A stretch of DNA of 64,000 nucleotides from Prevotella illustrans. Its GTDB lineage: Bacteria > Bacteroidota > Bacteroidia > Bacteroidales > Bacteroidaceae. The position numbers and the translations under genes were made by a program. The notes below the pieces were generated by a model. It saw nothing but the letters and a program-made list of their open reading frames with translations. It was not told where the DNA came from and made no database searches. The stretch lies in assembly GCF_017426725.1 (NCBI RefSeq), contig NZ_JAERMS010000011.1, positions 303 through 64,302 on the forward strand, read 5' to 3'. Below, in pieces: positions 53,113 through 61,353 of this stretch (position 1 is its first letter; the number at the start of each line of letters is the position of its first letter).

Positions 53113-53156
53113 GAATTTTAACACTTAGATGACACGGGACAGAAGTGTTAAAATTC
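53113..53156. repeat. 14-bp inverted repeat with TTTTAACACTT core
   Basis: GAATTTTAACACTT (53113-53126) and AAGTGTTAAAATTC (53143-53156) are perfect reverse complements with a 16-nt spacer. The TTTTAACACTT core recurs near arrays A, C and E. Confidence 0.88.
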
Positions 53157-53243
53157 TTACATTTTCTTTGACAAAACAGAAGTGTGTTTGCCTGTTTTTA
53201 CGAGTCAGACCTGCCTTTGTTTCTGCTCAGACGATAAACTCGC

Positions 53244-53438
53244 TTATGGCGTTTCTTCGTTCTTGTTTTTTCGTTTCTTGGGCAATCGTCCGTTTTTGCG
53301 CAGTGCCTCGGCTATAATCCATTGTAATTGGCCGTTAGTACTGCGAAATTCGTCGGCGGCCCACTTCTCTACGGCCGCCATCGTGTCGCTGTCGAGCCGC
53401 AGGATAAATGATTTCGTGTTTGTTTCTTTCTTAGCCAT
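53244..53438 (-). CDS. ribbon-helix-helix (Arc-like) DNA-binding protein
   Basis: A 64-residue basic protein. KSFILRLDSDTMAAVEKWAA fits the beta-strand and first helix of an RHH fold, and NGQLQWIIAEALRKNGRLP the second helix; the C-terminus is Lys/Arg-rich. It lies 29 nt downstream of the SPFH gene on the same strand. RHH proteins bind short tandem palindromes as dimers, and such a site (TGATATCA twice) lies in front of the SPFH gene, so autoregulation is likely. Confidence 0.85.
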   Translation of the reverse strand: MAKKETNTKSFILRLDSDTMAAVEKWAADEFRSTNGQLQWIIAEALRKNGRLPKKRKNKNEETP

Positions 53439-53467
53439 TTTTCCGGGTTGATAGCCATTTGGGCCGC

Positions 53468-54430
53468 TTACATGTTGAGGGTGCCGGTGTTGACGACAGG
53501 TTGCGCGTTGTCTTCACCGCACAACACCACCATCAGATTGCTCACCATGGCGGCTTTCTTGTCGTCGTCCAGTTCTACAACGTCGTTTTCAGTAATCTTG
53601 TCAATGGCCATTTTCACCATGCTTACCGCACCTTCCACAATCTTCTCACGGGCTGCGATGATGGCGTCGGCCTGTTGCCGGCGCAGCATGACGGCCGCAA
53701 TTTCGGGCGCATAGGCCAGGTAGTTGATTCGTGCCTCTACGATTTCAATGCCTGCCATGGCCAGCCTTTCGTCGAGTTTGGCCTCCAGTTGCTTGTTGAT
53801 TTCATCACCACCACCGCGTAGCGTCAGTGCGTCATCGCTCTCATTGGCGTCGTATGCATACTGTCCGGCCGTTTGGCGAAGAGCTGCGTCGCTTTGTATC
53901 TTGACGAAGTTTTCAAACGCTCTCATAATCATATTCACGTTACTATGCGCCTGAGTGGTCTGTGCCATGGTCTGCGCGTCGATTTCGAACATCGCTTTAT
54001 ACGTGTCAGAGAGCTTCCAAACCAGCACCAAGCCAATCATAATCGGGTTTCCCTGCTTGTCATTCACCTTTATTGGTTCTACATCGAGGTTACGGGCACG
54101 CAGCGAAAGCTTCTTGCCGTTGATGAAAGGGTTGACCCAATAGAAGCCCACTTGCTTGAAAGTGCCTTCATAGGAACCGAAGAACATCATGACGCGGGCC
54201 TCGTTAGGCTCTTGCCGGATGAAGCCGCCAAGGCAAAACAGACAGGCAACAAATAGCAGAATGCCCCCCGCGACGCTTATACCAAGGCTGTATATAGTAC
54301 CCAGATAGGTCCAGTAGGCGCTTATGCCAAGGCCTGTCAGGATTACAAACAGTGCCAAGAAGCCATTCAAGATAAGGCCATTGAATTCCACTTCCAGTTT
54401 CATTTCGTTTTCAAGGTTTTTCTCTTCCAT
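53468..54430 (-). CDS. SPFH/Band-7 domain membrane protein
   Basis: A 320-residue protein with two N-terminal membrane segments (NGFLALFVILTGLGISAYWT, VAGGILLFVACLFCLGGFI), then an SPFH domain (RVMMFFGSYEGTFKQVGFYW, GNPIMIGLVLVWKLSDTYKA) and a helical C-terminus (AEIAAVMLRRQQADAIIAAR). SPFH proteins scaffold membrane microdomains and often hold proteases or channels. It probably forms an operon with the RHH regulator. Confidence 0.92.
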   Translation of the reverse strand: MEEKNLENEMKLEVEFNGLILNGFLALFVILTGLGISAYWTYLGTIYSLGISVAGGILLFVACLFCLGGFIRQEPNEARVMMFFGSYEGTFKQVGFYWVNPFINGKKLSLRARNLDVEPIKVNDKQGNPIMIGLVLVWKLSDTYKAMFEIDAQTMAQTTQAHSNVNMIMRAFENFVKIQSDAALRQTAGQYAYDANESDDALTLRGGGDEINKQLEAKLDERLAMAGIEIVEARINYLAYAPEIAAVMLRRQQADAIIAAREKIVEGAVSMVKMAIDKITENDVVELDDDKKAAMVSNLMVVLCGEDNAQPVVNTGTLNM

Positions 54431-54503
54431 GTTCTTAATGCTTTTAAAGGGTTAATGATAGTCTTGCTTTAAGCCGTTTGCAGTGGCTTTTTTATAAAAT
54501 AAA

Positions 54504-54522
54504 TGATATCATTTTGATATCA
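54504..54522 (-). promoter_or_regulatory. tandem TGATATCA operator-like site
   Basis: Two perfect 8-bp palindromes TGATATCA at 54504-54511 and 54515-54522, centres 11 bp apart (one helical turn). It lies about 75 nt upstream of the SPFH ATG and could bind two RHH dimers side by side, as in MetJ or Arc. Confidence 0.65.
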
Positions 54523-54628
54523 CAAATATATGCGTTAATTTGATAAGTTGTAGCATATATACCTTATATTTAATGTATATTAACCCTTGGGCGCTTCTTT
54601 TCGGCTTCTGCGTTCTTCCTTCTTTTCG

Positions 54629-54636
54629 TAACTTTG
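54629..54636 (+). promoter_or_regulatory. -7 box (TAACTTTG) for mnmA
   Basis: A TAnnTTTG match ending 5 nt before the ATG at 54642. Transcription would then begin at or after that ATG, so either the mRNA is leaderless or the ATG at 54663 is used. Confidence 0.6.
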
Positions 54637-54641
54637 CACCT

Positions 54642-55760
54642 ATGATGATAACCGAGGAAGATATGATCGACGGGCTCACCGTCGATGAGCTTCGCCGAAA
54701 GCGCGTTGCGGTGTTGCTGTCAGGGGGGGTCGACAGCAGTGTCGTTGTCTGGGAGTTTGCCCGTCGAGGGCTTCATCCCGACTGTTTCTATATCAAGATT
54801 GGACCCGAGGAAAAGGAGGAATGGGACTGTTCCAGTGAGGAAGACTTGGAGATGGCTACGGCCGTTGCGGCCAAGTATGGCTGTCGGTTGCAGATTGTCG
54901 ATTGTCACCGGGAGTATTGGAATCAGGTAACTCGCTACACGATGGAGAAGGTGAAGGCCGGGTTTACGCCCAATCCCGACGTGATGTGTAACCGATTGGT
55001 CAAGTTCGGAGCCTTCGATGAGAAGAAGGGACATGACTACGACCTGATTGCTACGGGCCATTATGCCCGGACGGAGGTGACAGACGGAGAGAAATGGCTC
55101 GTCACGAGTCCCGATCCCGTCAAAGACCAGACCGACTTTCTGGCTCAGATTTACGACTGGCAGTTGCGTAAAGCCATCTTTCCGATAGGCCATCACGTGA
55201 AGAACGAAGTGCGCGAGATAGCCGAGGCCGAGCATTTGGTCAACGCCAGACGCAAGGACAGCCAGGGCATTTGCTTTTTGGGACAAATCAATTACAATGA
55301 TTATCTGCGTCGTTACTTGGGCGACTGCCCGGGCGACGTCATCGAATTGGAAACCGGCAAGAAGATCGGTGAGCACCGGGCGTTGTGGTATCACACCATC
55401 GGCCAGCGCAAAGGACTGGGCTTCGGCGGCGGTCCTTGGTTTGTGGTGAAGAAGGATGTGGAGCGCAACGTTCTGTATGTCAGCCACGGTTACGACCCGG
55501 CTACGGCTTACAAGCAAGATTTTAAGGTGCACGATTTCCATTTTCTCACCCGCCGGGATGTGCTTGCTACGGGTGGCAAGGTAACGTTCAAGATTCGACA
55601 TACCCCCGAATACCATCCGGCCGAGGTCGAGCGGTTGTCCGACCACGAGTTTATCATTCATTCTGTGGAGCCCATCCACGGCGTGGCACCGGGTCAGTTC
55701 TGCGTAGTCTACGACGCGTGTCATCACCGTTGCTACGGCAGTGGCGAGATAACTTTCTGA
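54642..55760 (+). CDS. mnmA: tRNA-specific 2-thiouridylase
   Basis: About 372 residues from the ATG at 54642. The ORF reaches back to 54540, but that part contains the promoter; ATGs at 54645 and 54663 are alternatives. The enzyme thiolates U34 of Lys, Glu and Gln tRNAs. The PP-loop is LLSGGVDSSVVVWEF, the first catalytic Cys lies in NPDVMCNRLVKFG, the second in DSQGICFLGQ, and the tRNA-contact segment is WYHTIGQRKGLGFGG. Typical MnmA length is 360-370 residues. Confidence 0.95.
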   Translation: MMITEEDMIDGLTVDELRRKRVAVLLSGGVDSSVVVWEFARRGLHPDCFYIKIGPEEKEEWDCSSEEDLEMATAVAAKYGCRLQIVDCHREYWNQVTRYTMEKVKAGFTPNPDVMCNRLVKFGAFDEKKGHDYDLIATGHYARTEVTDGEKWLVTSPDPVKDQTDFLAQIYDWQLRKAIFPIGHHVKNEVREIAEAEHLVNARRKDSQGICFLGQINYNDYLRRYLGDCPGDVIELETGKKIGEHRALWYHTIGQRKGLGFGGGPWFVVKKDVERNVLYVSHGYDPATAYKQDFKVHDFHFLTRRDVLATGGKVTFKIRHTPEYHPAEVERLSDHEFIIHSVEPIHGVAPGQFCVVYDACHHRCYGSGEITF

Positions 55761-55827
55761 CCCATGCGCACGGAAGAGCGTTTATCAGATAACAGTTGTC
55801 TCATAGAATATTTTATTCCGATTTTCT

Positions 55828-55858
55828 TTTGATTCCTTGTTCTTTTTATGTAAGTTTG
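55828..55858 (+). promoter_or_regulatory. promoter of the sigma factor gene
   Basis: TTTG (55828-55831), 19 nt, TAAGTTTG (55851-55858): perfect consensus, 50 nt before the ATG. Confidence 0.78.
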
Positions 55859-55908
55859 CAGGAAGCAATGCAATGAATGTCTTTTGTTTTCATTTTGAAA
55901 TATAAGAT

Positions 55909-56646
55909 ATGAGAAAGATAAAAACCGGTAAACCGCTTTCTGAGCGTGAAAGTAATTCTCTGAAAGCTTATTTGGATGAAATTGGCAAGGAGAGTTTGCT
56001 GTCAATGGAAGAAGAGCAGGCTCTTTCGGAGCAGATACGCCAAGGCGATCGTCAAGCGTTGCACAAGCTGACGGAAGCCAATCTCCGCTTCGTCGTGGCC
56101 GTGGCCAAGCATTATCAGGGACTTGGATTGGGCATGAACGACCTTGTCAGTGAGGGAAATGTGGCGTTGTTGCATGCCGCGGAGAAGTTTGACGCCGGAC
56201 GCGGACAACGTTTTGTGGCCTATGCGGAGATGTATATACGCCGGGCGATTGAACGGGCGTTGAACGAACAGGCCGGTATTTATCGGTTGCCACAAGGCGA
56301 AAAGAATCCGATTGAACAATACAATAGCAAACCTTTCTCCGTGGACGCTCCCTTGTCAACGGGCAAGAGCGCTACTCTTTTGAGTGTGTTGCACGACGAT
56401 GAAGCGCCGGAAGCCGATCAAGGACTTGTAACAGAGTCCGACCGGAAGGCTTTGGAGGAAGCGATGACCGTACTGAACGACCGTGAACGTGTGGTAATCG
56501 CGGCTTTTTATGGAATCGGCCAAGACCATACGACACTGGCGGAGATAGGCAATCGGCTGGCGGTAAAGCGCGAGCGGGTGCGTCAGATTCGGAAAACGGC
56601 ATTGCGAAAATTGGCCAAACACAATCCGGTATTGAAGAAACTTTAG
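55909..56646 (+). CDS. RNA polymerase sigma factor, sigma-70 group (RpoD-like, short)
   Basis: A 245-residue sigma factor. Region 1.2 (LKAYLDEIGKESLLSMEEEQ), region 2 (LTEANLRFVVAVAKHYQGLG, VSEGNVALLHAAEKFDAGRG, FVAYAEMYIRRAIERALNEQ) and region 4 (LNDRERVVIAAFYGI, LAEIGNRLAVKRERVRQIRK) are clear. Region 3 is shortened relative to the primary sigma of this phylum (about 286 residues), so this is probably a second, group 2-like factor. Its regulon is unknown. It is monocistronic, ended by the hairpin at 56684. Confidence 0.9.
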   Translation: MRKIKTGKPLSERESNSLKAYLDEIGKESLLSMEEEQALSEQIRQGDRQALHKLTEANLRFVVAVAKHYQGLGLGMNDLVSEGNVALLHAAEKFDAGRGQRFVAYAEMYIRRAIERALNEQAGIYRLPQGEKNPIEQYNSKPFSVDAPLSTGKSATLLSVLHDDEAPEADQGLVTESDRKALEEAMTVLNDRERVVIAAFYGIGQDHTTLAEIGNRLAVKRERVRQIRKTALRKLAKHNPVLKKL

Positions 56647-56683
56647 TCGGGCGACCGGCTTTGAAAGTTTGGAAACAAGTAGG

Positions 56684-56718
56684 GGGCGCAACGGAAAGAC
56701 CATCTTTCCGCTGCGCCC
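56684..56718. terminator. long GC-rich hairpin between the sigma gene and the DoxX gene
   Basis: GGGCGCA plus CGGAAAGA pairs with TCTTTCCG plus TGCGCCC, with one internal mismatch and loop CCA. It is very stable; a short TTGG-CTTTTGG follows, so terminator activity for both convergent genes is likely. Confidence 0.75.
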
Positions 56719-56762
56719 TTGGCTTTTGGTTTCGTCATTCCGCCAAAGGAATGCCGTAGTCT

Positions 56763-57185
56763 TTAGTCGAGTATACCGCCTTTGGTCACCGCATACTTGC
56801 CGGCACCGGTCAGACAGAGCACGGTTGCGCCAAGCAGGTAGAGCATGGGCAGTTCGATGGCCCAGCCGCCGGTCATCGGGTCGACGGAGAAAATCTGTCC
56901 GAGATGCGCCATGAGGATGGCGACAACCATGTTGCCGGCAAAAACAACGGCGGCCGCACGGGTCCACAAGCCGATAACAATCATTATCGAAGCAACCAAC
57001 TCGGCAGCCAATGCGCCATAGGCGATGAATGAGGGCAGGCCCATTTGTGTGAGCATGCCGCCAATGAAGCCGACGCCGGCTGTCAGTTTGTGTACGCCGT
57101 GAAACAGCATAAGACCGCCGACGGTAAGTCGTAAAAGAAGCAATCCACAGTCATTGCTACGCAAGAAATCTTTTTCTAAAGTCAT
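56763..57185 (-). CDS. DoxX-family membrane protein
   Basis: A 140-residue protein with four membrane segments, starting at the ATG at 57185 (an upstream in-frame start at 57260 would add 25 residues). Family motifs are LLLRLTVGGLMLFHGVHKLT, MGLPSFIAYGALAAELVASI and a TGAGKYAV C-terminus. DoxX-like proteins are linked to thiol or quinone redox reactions; the exact role is not established. Confidence 0.9.
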   Translation of the reverse strand: MTLEKDFLRSNDCGLLLLRLTVGGLMLFHGVHKLTAGVGFIGGMLTQMGLPSFIAYGALAAELVASIMIVIGLWTRAAAVVFAGNMVVAILMAHLGQIFSVDPMTGGWAIELPMLYLLGATVLCLTGAGKYAVTKGGILD

Positions 57186-57289
57186 TTTATTTGATGTTTG
57201 ATAGTTAATAAAACTCCCTTCGGGTTGTGAGGGAGATTGGAGAGACCGGCAAATGATCATGCCATTCTTTCCGTTCGTATCGTAAAAGC

Positions 57290-58195
57290 CTATTTAAAGA
57301 GGTTCAGAATGTCGTCGATGATTTTGCTGATGCCGCTTTCCGTCGCGCTGTCGGTTTCCTCTGCCACTTTCTTCTTCACCATCTTACCGATGGAATTGAC
57401 AATTTTGTCCTTGGCTTGTTTGGTAATTTCGTCTGTAGGACCATCGCTATCATCGTCTTTCGACACGCCGGTTTCATTCTCATCATCCGTATTTTGGCTG
57501 TCTATTGTCCCGCTTTCGTCCTGTTGGCTCGGCATTCTGAGTTTCTTCTTCTCCAGCGCTTTGGCAATATCATCATCGTTCAGGGTGATCACCTTGCCCA
57601 AAATGCCAAACGAAACCGTGTGTTCCTTGCCATTCCAGTTGACCGTTGTCTTCGAGAAAAGTATGTAATTATGATATTCTAATGTTTCGCTGAGCGCGTC
57701 AACGATACTTCCGGTCATCATCCTGCTGATCATCCGCATGCCTGCCGCGAAGATATTATCCTCCGTATCGGCCGCTTTCTTGTTCAGGAAGGATGTCAGA
57801 CTGTCACGAATCGCGTCCTGGTGGTCGCGCTTGCCGGGGTTTGTGAAGGCGAAAAGGAGTGCGATGACCACTACCAGCCCGACGATGATTTTACCAAAAG
57901 GCCTCTTTTTCTTGGGCTTTTGCGGCTGAAGAGGTTCACGGTAGGCCTGATTCGTGCCGGCTTGCCGGTCGTTGTCGGCAGTCTTGGGGTGTTCCTGTGG
58001 GTTGAAAGGAGGTGGCGTGGACGTGGCTTGGGTGTTGAATAGGAAGTTCTTCAGTTCTTCCACCTGCCATGCCGGAGTCCAATTGGCCATTCCTTCGCTC
58101 CAGACCAATGTCTCGGAAGTGATTCCCTTATCTTTCAACTCATAGATACTGAAAGGGCCGGCTTGTTGATTGTTCTCGATAATAAAGTATCTCAT
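57290..58195 (-). CDS. GYF_2-domain membrane protein
   Basis: A 301-residue protein from the ATG at 58195. The N-terminus is a GYF_2-like module (MRYFIIENNQQAGPFSIYEL, VWSEGMANWTPAWQ), as in many bacterial proteins with a tethered sensor. A Pro/Gln-rich linker precedes one membrane segment (FGKIIVGLVVVIALLFAF). The outer part has a beta-rich stretch and an acidic, low-complexity region (TDDENETGVSKDDDSDGPTD), ending in a Lys-rich helix. It resembles the zinc-ribbon membrane protein at 26039 in layout. Function unknown. Confidence 0.82.
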   Translation of the reverse strand: MRYFIIENNQQAGPFSIYELKDKGITSETLVWSEGMANWTPAWQVEELKNFLFNTQATSTPPPFNPQEHPKTADNDRQAGTNQAYREPLQPQKPKKKRPFGKIIVGLVVVIALLFAFTNPGKRDHQDAIRDSLTSFLNKKAADTEDNIFAAGMRMISRMMTGSIVDALSETLEYHNYILFSKTTVNWNGKEHTVSFGILGKVITLNDDDIAKALEKKKLRMPSQQDESGTIDSQNTDDENETGVSKDDDSDGPTDEITKQAKDKIVNSIGKMVKKKVAEETDSATESGISKIIDDILNLFK

Positions 58196-58227
58196 CTTGC
58201 TTTCCAATTCGTTTTGCAACTACATAT

Positions 58228-58950
58228 TTATATAAACAGTTCTTCAAAGTGGTTCCGCAATTCGGTCATCCTTTGAAAAACGACGTGGGCCCCTGCGTTG
58301 TATAGCGTTTCGTCGGGCAGCGGCCCGCTGTTGACGCCTATCGTGAAGATGCCGGCCGAGGCTCCGGCTCTGACACCCAGTGGCGCGTTTTCAACGACAA
58401 CAGCCTCCCAGGGACGCAGATTGCCGGCCTTCTGAAGTCCCATCAGGTAAGGATCGGGATGCGGTTTGCCACGTTCCACGTCGTATGCTGTTACGATGTG
58501 GTCTTTTGACAGATAATCTTCGAAGTCCCGAATCAGCCTGTCGATCAATGGTTTCTGTCCGCTTCCGGTGACTACATTGATACTCATGCCGTGACGATCA
58601 GCCTGTTCCATCACGTCGACAACACCCTCGAAGACTGGCGCTTCAGGCATGTGATGGAAGAGATGGGTCTTGACATCATACATTTTCTGCGCTTCTTCCA
58701 GCGAAATATCCAGTCCTTTCTGTGCTTTTACGAAATGTCGGATTGTGTCAATTCCGCGTGCGCCTTCGGTCGCGTAGGCATTTTCGGCCGTCATTTTGAT
58801 ACCGAATTGCGCCATGCTTTGTTGCCAGGCAACGGCGTGATTGGGCATACTGTCGTAGAGTACGCCGTCCATATCAAAGAGAACGGCCTTGGGACAGAAT
58901 TGCCCAAAGCCGTGTTCTTCTAAGTATTGTTTGATTTTGTCTTTCAGCAT
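58228..58950 (-). CDS. HAD-family hydrolase, beta-phosphoglucomutase-like
   Basis: A 240-residue HAD enzyme. Motif I is LFDMDGVLYDS (nucleophile and acid/base Asp), motif II VVTGSG, motif III RGKPHPDPYLMGL with the catalytic Lys, and motif IV VVVENAPLGVRAG. The cap domain is helical. It acts on a small phosphorylated sugar or nucleotide, not identifiable by eye. Only 3 nt separate it from pgi, and it is probably co-transcribed with pgi. Confidence 0.9.
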   Translation of the reverse strand: MLKDKIKQYLEEHGFGQFCPKAVLFDMDGVLYDSMPNHAVAWQQSMAQFGIKMTAENAYATEGARGIDTIRHFVKAQKGLDISLEEAQKMYDVKTHLFHHMPEAPVFEGVVDVMEQADRHGMSINVVTGSGQKPLIDRLIRDFEDYLSKDHIVTAYDVERGKPHPDPYLMGLQKAGNLRPWEAVVVENAPLGVRAGASAGIFTIGVNSGPLPDETLYNAGAHVVFQRMTELRNHFEELFI

Positions 58951-58953
58951 GAT

Positions 58954-60300
58954 TTACAATCTCTCACGTATAGCCTTGCTTTCAGCCTCGTAACCGGGCT
59001 TATCGAGCAGCGCGAACATGTTTTTCTTGTAAGCTTCTACGCCCGGTTGGTTGAACGGATTCACCTCCTGAAGCAAGCCGCTGATACCACATGCCTTTTC
59101 GAAGAAGTAAATGAGCTGACCCAAGTAATACTCGGTCAGTTCCGGCATGTTAATCAGGATGTTGGGAACGCCACCGTCTACGTGCGCCATCCGGGTACCC
59201 AGCTCGGCCATCTTGTTGACCTCGTCCACGCGTTTGCCCTCGAGGAAGTTGAGACCGTCCAGATTTTCTTCGTCATGGGGGAAGTCCAGTTTGTGGCGAG
59301 GTGTCTCAACGGAGATAACCGTTTCAAAGATAGAACGCTCGCCTTCCTGAATCCATTGGCCCATTGAGTGGAGATCTGTTGTGAAGTCGCAGGCTGCGGG
59401 GAAAATACCCTTCAGTTCCTTACCCTCACTTTCACCATAAAGCTGCTTCCACCATTCGGCCATGAAATGGAGTTTGGGTTGGAAGTTGGCTATAATCTCA
59501 ATCTTTTTGCCTGCCTGTGTATAGAGGGCCTGACGTGTGGCTGCATATTGTGCAGCCATGTTTTCGGCAAACGGCACGTCCTTGCCACAGGCTTTCTCCA
59601 TGTCGGCAGCACCTTTCACGAGCGCTTTCACGTCGAAGCCGGCGCAGGCAATCGGCAACAGGCCTACGGGTGTGAGCACAGAGAAGCGTCCACCCACATT
59701 GTCGGGAATGATGAAACTCTTATATCCTTCCTTGTCGGCACAAGTACGGGCAGCTCCTTTCTTGGCATCGGTAACGGCAACGATGACATCGCGTGCTTCT
59801 TCCTTGCCACGTTGAGCCTCGCACTGCTTCTTCAGCAGGCGGAAAGTGAGCGCGGTTTCGGTCGTAGTTCCCGACTTTGAAATATTGATAACGCCAAACT
59901 TCTTATCTTTCAGGTAAGTTGTCAGCTCGAAAAGATAATCTTCGCCGATGTTGTTGCCGGCAAAGAGAATCGTAGGATTCTTCCGATCATCGATGAGCCA
60001 TGCGAAGCTGTTGCCCAAAGCCTCGATAACCGCGCGTGCGCCAAGGTAGGAACCGCCGATGCCGGCCACCACGATTACTTCGCATTTCTTGCGCAGCGTG
60101 TCGGCTACAGCCTGTATTTCATTGAGAAATCCTTCGCTAATTCCGGATGGCAAATGCAGCCAACCCAAGAAATCATTGCCGGCACAAGTGCCGTTTTCGA
60201 GTGCTTCCTGCGCGTCTTTTACCTTTGCTTCGTATGCCTCTACGGCACCCTTGGTAAGAAACTGTTCAGCTTTTGTAATGTCTAATGTGATACTTTTCAT
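58954..60300 (-). CDS. pgi: glucose-6-phosphate isomerase
   Basis: A 448-residue enzyme interconverting glucose-6-phosphate and fructose-6-phosphate. Motifs include [57 protein letters not shown] and [11 protein letters not shown]. It belongs to the shorter (Bacillus-type) PGI group. It is expressed with the HAD gene downstream and is preceded by gpsA and lysS on the same strand. Confidence 0.98.
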   Translation of the reverse strand: MKSITLDITKAEQFLTKGAVEAYEAKVKDAQEALENGTCAGNDFLGWLHLPSGISEGFLNEIQAVADTLRKKCEVIVVAGIGGSYLGARAVIEALGNSFAWLIDDRKNPTILFAGNNIGEDYLFELTTYLKDKKFGVINISKSGTTTETALTFRLLKKQCEAQRGKEEARDVIVAVTDAKKGAARTCADKEGYKSFIIPDNVGGRFSVLTPVGLLPIACAGFDVKALVKGAADMEKACGKDVPFAENMAAQYAATRQALYTQAGKKIEIIANFQPKLHFMAEWWKQLYGESEGKELKGIFPAACDFTTDLHSMGQWIQEGERSIFETVISVETPRHKLDFPHDEENLDGLNFLEGKRVDEVNKMAELGTRMAHVDGGVPNILINMPELTEYYLGQLIYFFEKACGISGLLQEVNPFNQPGVEAYKKNMFALLDKPGYEAESKAIRERL

Positions 60301-60357
60301 TGTTGTTTGTATTTATAATCCGGACAAGACGCTGTCGTCTGTCGGATCATGGGTTGA

Positions 60358-61353
60358 TTATTGTAAACGATTGGCCAGTTGTGGAATCACGAGCAATGGC
60401 CCCTGACGTTCGTATAAGATACTGTAAACGGCGTTGAGAATGGGCATGTCTACCTGCATGAGTTCATTGATTTCTTTCATACATTTGGTTCCATAGTAGC
60501 CCTCGGCCACCATTTCCATCTCTATCTGTGCGCTCTTTACCGAATATCCCTTACCAATCATCGTTCCGAAAGTGCGGTTGCGGCTGAAATTGCTATAACA
60601 TGTTACCAGCAAGTCGCCGATATACGCGCTGTCATTGACACAGCGTTGGGCCGGATAGGCGGCATTGAGAAAGCGTTCCATCTCCTGCGCCGCGTTGGCA
60701 ATGAGCACAGCCAAGAAGTTGTCGCCGTATTTCATACCGTGGCATATACCCGCCGCAATGGCGTAGACATTCTTCAACACGGCCGCGTACTCTATGCCAA
60801 TGATGTCGGTAGAGGTCTTAGTCTTGATAAATTCGCTTGATATGATATCGGCAAAAGCCTGTGCCTTCGTGATGTCGCTACAACCTATCGTGAGATAGGA
60901 GAGACGTTCCATGGCCACCTCTTCCGAGTGGGACGGGCCACCGATGCAGGCAATATTGTTGTAGGGCACTTCCCATACCTGATGGAAGTATTCCGAAACC
61001 ACCACGTTTTCATCGGGCACGATACCCTTGATGGCCGAGACGACGTTTTTGTTACGTAGCGGCGTGGTGAGTTTCTTCAAGTGATTCTTCAGGTAGGGCG
61101 ATGGAGTTACGAACACCAAGGTGTCGTAATCATTGACAATTCGGTTGAGATCACTTGAAAAATCTATTTCTTCAACGTTAAAATTAGCCGCCATCAAGTA
61201 GGCCGGATTGTGTCCGAGGCGCTTGAATTCGGCTATCCGGTCGTCGCGTCTCATATACCATCCGATGTGGTGCGTATGACGCACCACAATCCGAGCGATA
61301 GCCGTTGCCCACGAACCGCCGCCGATGATGGCTATCTTACCGCAGTTATTCAT
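60358..61353 (-). CDS. gpsA: glycerol-3-phosphate dehydrogenase (NAD(P)+)
   Basis: A 331-residue enzyme reducing dihydroxyacetone phosphate to sn-glycerol-3-phosphate for phospholipids. The nucleotide site is AIIGGGSWATAIARIV, with the conserved CIGGPSHSEEVAMERLSYLT and a catalytic Lys in IEYAAVLKNVYAIAAG. The first motif has GGGSWATA in place of the usual GxGxWGTA, a small change that is compatible with function. It overlaps the lysS stop by 8 nt, indicating coupled translation. Confidence 0.96.
   Translation of the reverse strand: MNNCGKIAIIGGGSWATAIARIVVRHTHHIGWYMRRDDRIAEFKRLGHNPAYLMAANFNVEEIDFSSDLNRIVNDYDTLVFVTPSPYLKNHLKKLTTPLRNKNVVSAIKGIVPDENVVVSEYFHQVWEVPYNNIACIGGPSHSEEVAMERLSYLTIGCSDITKAQAFADIISSEFIKTKTSTDIIGIEYAAVLKNVYAIAAGICHGMKYGDNFLAVLIANAAQEMERFLNAAYPAQRCVNDSAYIGDLLVTCYSNFSRNRTFGTMIGKGYSVKSAQIEMEMVAEGYYGTKCMKEINELMQVDMPILNAVYSILYERQGPLLVIPQLANRLQ

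Larger units (their letters stand above)
52645..53243. other. 600-nt intergenic region between epimerase and RHH genes
   Basis: Contains the epimerase promoter, array D (52943-53067) and a 14-bp inverted repeat (53113-53156). An 80-codon minus-strand frame (52823-53065) lies within the array and is not credible. Confidence 0.75.
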
